From Anaerolineales bacterium (GTDB taxonomy: Bacteria > Chloroflexota > Anaerolineae > Anaerolineales > Villigracilaceae): a stretch of DNA of 9,138 bases. A model generated the notes under the pieces. It worked only from the letters and a program-made list of their open reading frames with translations. It was not told where the DNA came from and searched no databases. The stretch covers positions 1 to 9,138 of the forward strand of contig JAICRQ010000107.1 in the NCBI GenBank assembly GCA_025966435.1. Direction: 5' to 3'. The first letter of the stretch is position 1, and each line of letters opens with the position of its first letter. Both the position numbers and the translations under genes were made by a program. Of the stretch, positions 6,000 to 9,138 are shown one piece after another.

Positions 6000-7730
6000 A
6001 TGGCAGTTATCCAAGAAATCTTAGCTCCTCGAACCCCTGGCAGCCGCGTGCGTGTGCCAATCCGCATCAAGATTACGATTCCGTATCTGCTCTTGTCTAT
6101 TATCCTGGCTGCCGCGGCAGCCTACATTATTACGCAGCTAATCGTCGAAAATGTGGAGGAACGGTTCAATAAGCAATTATATGAAGCGGGGAAAATCTCT
6201 TCCGAACTCAGTGTGACCTATGAATCTCAGCTACTGGAAACCGAACGGCTGCTCGCCAATGTAGAAGGTGTGGCAGCCGCTCTCCGAGTGAACGACTCGG
6301 ATGCTCTGCGCGCCCTTACCCTAGGGATCATTGCCAACGATCAACAGGAGGCAGTGGAATTCTTCGATCAGTATGGGAATCATGTCCTTTCCGTCCATCA
6401 CCGCCGTGGCGGAAACCCTGAAGATTACTATTTCTCCAGCGGCGGGCAGTCCGCGTTTACCGAATTGGAACTCGTACACAAGGTGCTTGCTCAGGAGAGT
6501 GATGGGCGAGGTGATAAGTTTGCCGGTCTGGTAGATACAGACTTAGGCAAGGTACTTTACGTTTCAGGTCCTATCCATGATTCGCAGGGAACCTTTGCGG
6601 GTGTCGTGCTGGTGGGAAGGTCATTGGAAAAGTTCTCCATGGAAATGCGTTCCAAGACCTTTGCACAAATCACATATTATGATCGTACCGGGCATGTCAT
6701 TTACAGCACCCTGCCATCTCCCATGGATATAGCTCCGGAGCTGGCTGCACAGACCATCTCGTTCAAAGACATTCAAAGCACGCGCCGGGCTCTGCCGAAC
6801 CAACGCGACCTTAATGTCGCGAACATTCCTTTTGCTGAAATCCTGGGTTCCTGGGAGGTGCGCGGAGATCAGGAACTAGGCGTCCTTGGCGTAGCCCTTA
6901 GCCAGAATGCGGTTGTCCAGTCTTCCACAAGCTCGCGCTGGCGTATCTTCTTCCTGGTGGCATCGGCAAATTTCCTTGTCATCCTTGTGGGAGTTCACCT
7001 TGCCAACAGAATCACCAAGCCTTTGCTCCAGCTGGTGCAGGCTTCGATGACCGTATCGAAGGGGAATCTGGATGTCCAGGTGAAGTCGGAAACCAACGAT
7101 GAGATTTCGATCCTGACCGAATCCTTTAATGCGATGGTGGCAAGCCTCAGCCAATCGCAAAAAGATTTGATCAATGCCTATGACAGCACCCTGGAAGGGT
7201 GGGCAAAAGCGCTGGAACTTCGCGATAAGGAAACAGAGGGTCATTCTGAGCGAGTCACAGATTTGACAGTTAAGATAGCCGAAGCGGTGGGAGTTTATGG
7301 AGAAGCATTGATCAATGTTCGTCGAGGCGCTCTGTTGCATGATATTGGGAAAATGGGCACTCCAGATGCGATTTTGCATAAAAACGGTCCACTGGATGAG
7401 AGAGAAAGGCAAATTATCCAGCAGCATCCGCAACATGCCTACGATATGTTGAAACATATCGATTACCTGCAAGCTGCGTTAGAGATTCCGTATTGCCACC
7501 ATGAGAAATGGGATGGAACGGGATATCCACGCGGTTTGAAAGGGGAAGCTATCCCTCTTTCCGCAAGATTGTTTGCCATCGTAGATGTGTATGACGCGCT
7601 CATCAATGATCGCCCTTATCGAAAAGCTCTCCCGTCCGACGAGGTGATTGCCTACTTAAAGAGCCAGAGCGGGTCGCATTTTGATCCGAACGCTCTGGAA
7701 GCGTTCCTGAAAGTTCTGCCAGCAAAATGA
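6000..7730 (+). CDS. Membrane sensor with extracytoplasmic domain, HAMP and HD-GYP domain
   Basis: A 576-residue protein. Order: basic N-terminus; membrane helix 1 (about 24-46); a region of about 265 residues outside the cytoplasm, probably a Cache/PAS-like sensor fold (for example [14 protein letters not shown], 118-132, and [14 protein letters not shown], 224-237); membrane helix 2 (about 314-334); HAMP linker (about 335-388, with [10 protein letters not shown]); a short coil; and a C-terminal HD-GYP domain (about 400-576). HD-GYP hallmarks are complete: GHSERV (414-419), HDIGK (447-451), H476, [11 protein letters not shown] (500-510), GLKGEAIP (512-519) and VDVYDAL (528-534). Known members hydrolyse cyclic di-GMP (or 3',3'-cGAMP in one branch) with a metal centre. 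All expected His/Asp ligands are visible, so it is likely active. The ligand sensed is unknown. Its stop overlaps the start of the next gene (ATGA), so the two are probably co-transcribed and coupled. Confidence 0.93.
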   Translation: MAVIQEILAPRTPGSRVRVPIRIKITIPYLLLSIILAAAAAYIITQLIVENVEERFNKQLYEAGKISSELSVTYESQLLETERLLANVEGVAAALRVNDSDALRALTLGIIANDQQEAVEFFDQYGNHVLSVHHRRGGNPEDYYFSSGGQSAFTELELVHKVLAQESDGRGDKFAGLVDTDLGKVLYVSGPIHDSQGTFAGVVLVGRSLEKFSMEMRSKTFAQITYYDRTGHVIYSTLPSPMDIAPELAAQTISFKDIQSTRRALPNQRDLNVANIPFAEILGSWEVRGDQELGVLGVALSQNAVVQSSTSSRWRIFFLVASANFLVILVGVHLANRITKPLLQLVQASMTVSKGNLDVQVKSETNDEISILTESFNAMVASLSQSQKDLINAYDSTLEGWAKALELRDKETEGHSERVTDLTVKIAEAVGVYGEALINVRRGALLHDIGKMGTPDAILHKNGPLDERERQIIQQHPQHAYDMLKHIDYLQAALEIPYCHHEKWDGTGYPRGLKGEAIPLSARLFAIVDVYDALINDRPYRKALPSDEVIAYLKSQSGSHFDPNALEAFLKVLPAK

Positions 7731-9138
7731 CCAGAAAGGTGACCAGGGATTTCACAGGGTTGGATGCTAGACAGCCGACAGCCCCGGCTGCTTCGCGCCG
7801 CATGTTCAATATCGCGGCATGCCTTCTGGTGCTTTCCCTTGGACTCTTCCTCATCCAGCTTGTAAATTTTGGAACGTTTCATGCGAAAGCCAATGGAGCA
7901 GAAAGTTTGCCGGTTTCGATTCGTGCGACTGCTCAGGCAGACTACAGCGGTGAGCAGCGTGCGTCCTCCATTCCGCCCATTGACGAAAGTATTCTCAGAC
8001 AGATTATCCAGGATATCCCTGCAACAGGCGCTCCGTGGGATCGCATGGGGACCCTGCAGGTTGCCCTTCTGTCACCCGTGCCCACCATGACAGCCGATTA
8101 TCGATTGCCCGCCACGAACACCCCTCTCCCAACACTGACCAGTATAAGCCCTACAGCTGCAGCACCTACTACAAGGATTACCTTTGTGGTTCCAACCCGC
8201 TTCGTTGCCCCTCCCTCTACGACAGTTTATACCTATCCAACGTATGCGCCCCCCGTCCCGACTTCAACCAGACCTCCCAAGCAAGCCACCAAGACGCGAA
8301 TACCCTCTTCTATATCCACCCAGACCCCCTCTGCCACTATCACATTCACGGCAACTGCATCACAAACGCAGACGCCTACCCATACATCAACCAGTACGGT
8401 TACACCTACTCAAACTCCGACATTCACCGCGACGTCCATGCCAACCGCAACAGTTACACTATCGCCGACCCATACAAATACAGCAACAACTACTCCAACG
8501 TTCACGGAAACGAGCACTACTACGCCGTCCTTCACATTTACTTCTACCGTTACAATGACGCCTTCCCTGACTGCCTCGCCGATCTATACAGCCACAGATA
8601 CGCCATCCCCCACTGCTACACAAACTGCAACGCTTACTCCCTCTTCGACGCCAACTCAAACATCGACGTTCACCCCAACTTCGACATCAACGGCTACTCA
8701 AACAACTACACCAACCTTTCCCCCAACATCAACGGTGACATTGACTTCGTCGCCAACCCTTACTTCAAGTCCGACCCAAACATCCACTCCTACTCAGACG
8801 GCGACTTCTACGCCGACATTGACGTTCACGGTTACGCCTTCCGAAACGCCAACAAACACTTCTACTTTCACCGCTACGTCTACCGAGACTTCCACACCAA
8901 CTTTTACCCCGATGCCAACCGCGACTCAGACTCCGACGGCTTCGCATACAGCAACTTATACAACCACGCCTTCGGCAACAAATACACTTACACCAACATT
9001 CACCTTCACGCCGAGCTTCACATCCACCAATACACCGACGTTGACTCCCTCTTCTACCTATACCCCAACACTGACCTTCACGCCAACGTTCACATTTACA
9101 CCTTCCTCAACGCCTACCCCTGGCTCACCCGCCTGTTA
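7727..9138 (+). CDS. Exported or membrane-anchored Thr/Pro-rich protein (3' end outside window)
   Basis: This frame starts with an ATG whose last two bases begin the HD-GYP stop (ATGA overlap) and stays open to the window edge: 470 codons, no stop. Layout: a polar N-terminus with RR at 24-25; a hydrophobic stretch (about 27-48) that is either a signal peptide or a single anchor; a possible signal-peptidase site after AKA (53-55); a non-repetitive region (about 56-195) with no domain I recognise, already Pro/Thr-rich after 115; then a low-complexity tract from about 200 to 464. In this tract Thr or Ser falls on nearly every even-numbered residue, and Pro, Phe, Ala, Ser, Gln or Leu fall between. 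It ends PTPGSPAC, suggesting that another domain follows beyond the edge. Such tracts act as extended surface stalks or linkers and may be O-glycosylated. Function unknown; co-expression with the HD-GYP sensor is likely. The frame is supported by the uninterrupted amino-acid pattern. Confidence 0.85.
   Translation, partial: MTRKVTRDFTGLDARQPTAPAASRRMFNIAACLLVLSLGLFLIQLVNFGTFHAKANGAESLPVSIRATAQADYSGEQRASSIPPIDESILRQIIQDIPATGAPWDRMGTLQVALLSPVPTMTADYRLPATNTPLPTLTSISPTAAAPTTRITFVVPTRFVAPPSTTVYTYPTYAPPVPTSTRPPKQATKTRIPSSISTQTPSATITFTATASQTQTPTHTSTSTVTPTQTPTFTATSMPTATVTLSPTHTNTATTTPTFTETSTTTPSFTFTSTVTMTPSLTASPIYTATDTPSPTATQTATLTPSSTPTQTSTFTPTSTSTATQTTTPTFPPTSTVTLTSSPTLTSSPTQTSTPTQTATSTPTLTFTVTPSETPTNTSTFTATSTETSTPTFTPMPTATQTPTASHTATYTTTPSATNTLTPTFTFTPSFTSTNTPTLTPSSTYTPTLTFTPTFTFTPSSTPTPGSPAC
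8324..9118 (+). repeat. Degenerate 6-base (two-codon) repeat, ACN every second codon
   Basis: Across residues 200-464 of the protein begun at 7727, an ACN (Thr) codon recurs every six bases. Of 133 even-numbered positions, I count 113 Thr, 16 Ser and 4 others (M238, I286, P332, M396). All four exceptions are one base away from an ACN codon. The third base varies freely among A, C, G and T, so the repeat is preserved at the protein level and not as an exact DNA satellite. Alternating positions carry Pro, Phe, Ala, Ser, Gln, Val, Leu and others. Confidence 0.85.

Noticed and set aside
8184..8558. Plus-strand frame rich in Pro, Arg, Leu and Gln
   Set aside because: It is the shifted-frame shadow of the ACN-rich Thr/Pro gene; no export signal, start context or family resemblance.
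8459..8947. Minus-strand Arg/Ser/Gly/Cys-rich frames (8459-8659 and 8765-8947)
   Set aside because: They are the complement of Thr-codon repeats (ACN read backwards gives NGT-type codons), with no recognisable protein features.
8324..9118. Repetitive appearance suggesting a CRISPR array or DNA satellite
   Set aside because: There are no identical repeats with unique spacers. The regularity is a two-codon protein pattern with freely varying third bases.

Overview
The window looks like a chromosomal segment of a free-living bacterium, most plausibly a member of the Chloroflexota (Anaerolineae-like). This rests on three things: a membrane HD-GYP signalling protein, an exported protein with a very long Thr/Pro-rich tract of the kind common in that group, and a mixed glycoside-hydrolase and sugar-kinase gene set. 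The lineage is an inference from gene style; no rRNA or marker gene is present.

Left part (1-2878). The window opens inside the 3' end of a UDP-galactopyranose mutase gene (glf), closed by a hairpin at 434-473. Next comes a clan GH-A / GH1-like glycoside hydrolase (615-1751, TTG start) with its own recognisable promoter (-10 TATAAT). It converges on a GH43 glycosidase on the minus strand (1931-2878), and a 17-bp hairpin at 1807-1851 between them can serve as a terminator for both.

Middle part (3102-5725). Three plus-strand genes form a probable operon: galactokinase (galK), a bile acid:sodium symporter (BASS/SBF) family membrane transporter, and a small gluconokinase. The gluconokinase start overlaps the transporter stop by four bases (GTGA). 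A hairpin at 5792-5816 ends the unit. Galactose entering through galK and gluconate entering through gluconokinase fit with the polysaccharide-degrading enzymes on the left.

Right part (6000-9138). A membrane sensor with an extracytoplasmic region, a HAMP linker and a C-terminal HD-GYP (cyclic-di-GMP phosphodiesterase type) domain overlaps by four bases (ATGA) a gene that runs off the right edge. This second gene (7727 to beyond 9138) encodes a membrane-anchored or secreted protein. From about residue 200 to 464 almost every second residue is Thr or Ser, in one unbroken two-residue phase. This reading frame has no stop codon inside the window and is easily missed. The HD-GYP/Thr-rich pair is the most interesting unit here.

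No tRNA, rRNA, CRISPR array, insertion sequence or attachment site was seen. All intergenic gaps are shorter than 300 bases.
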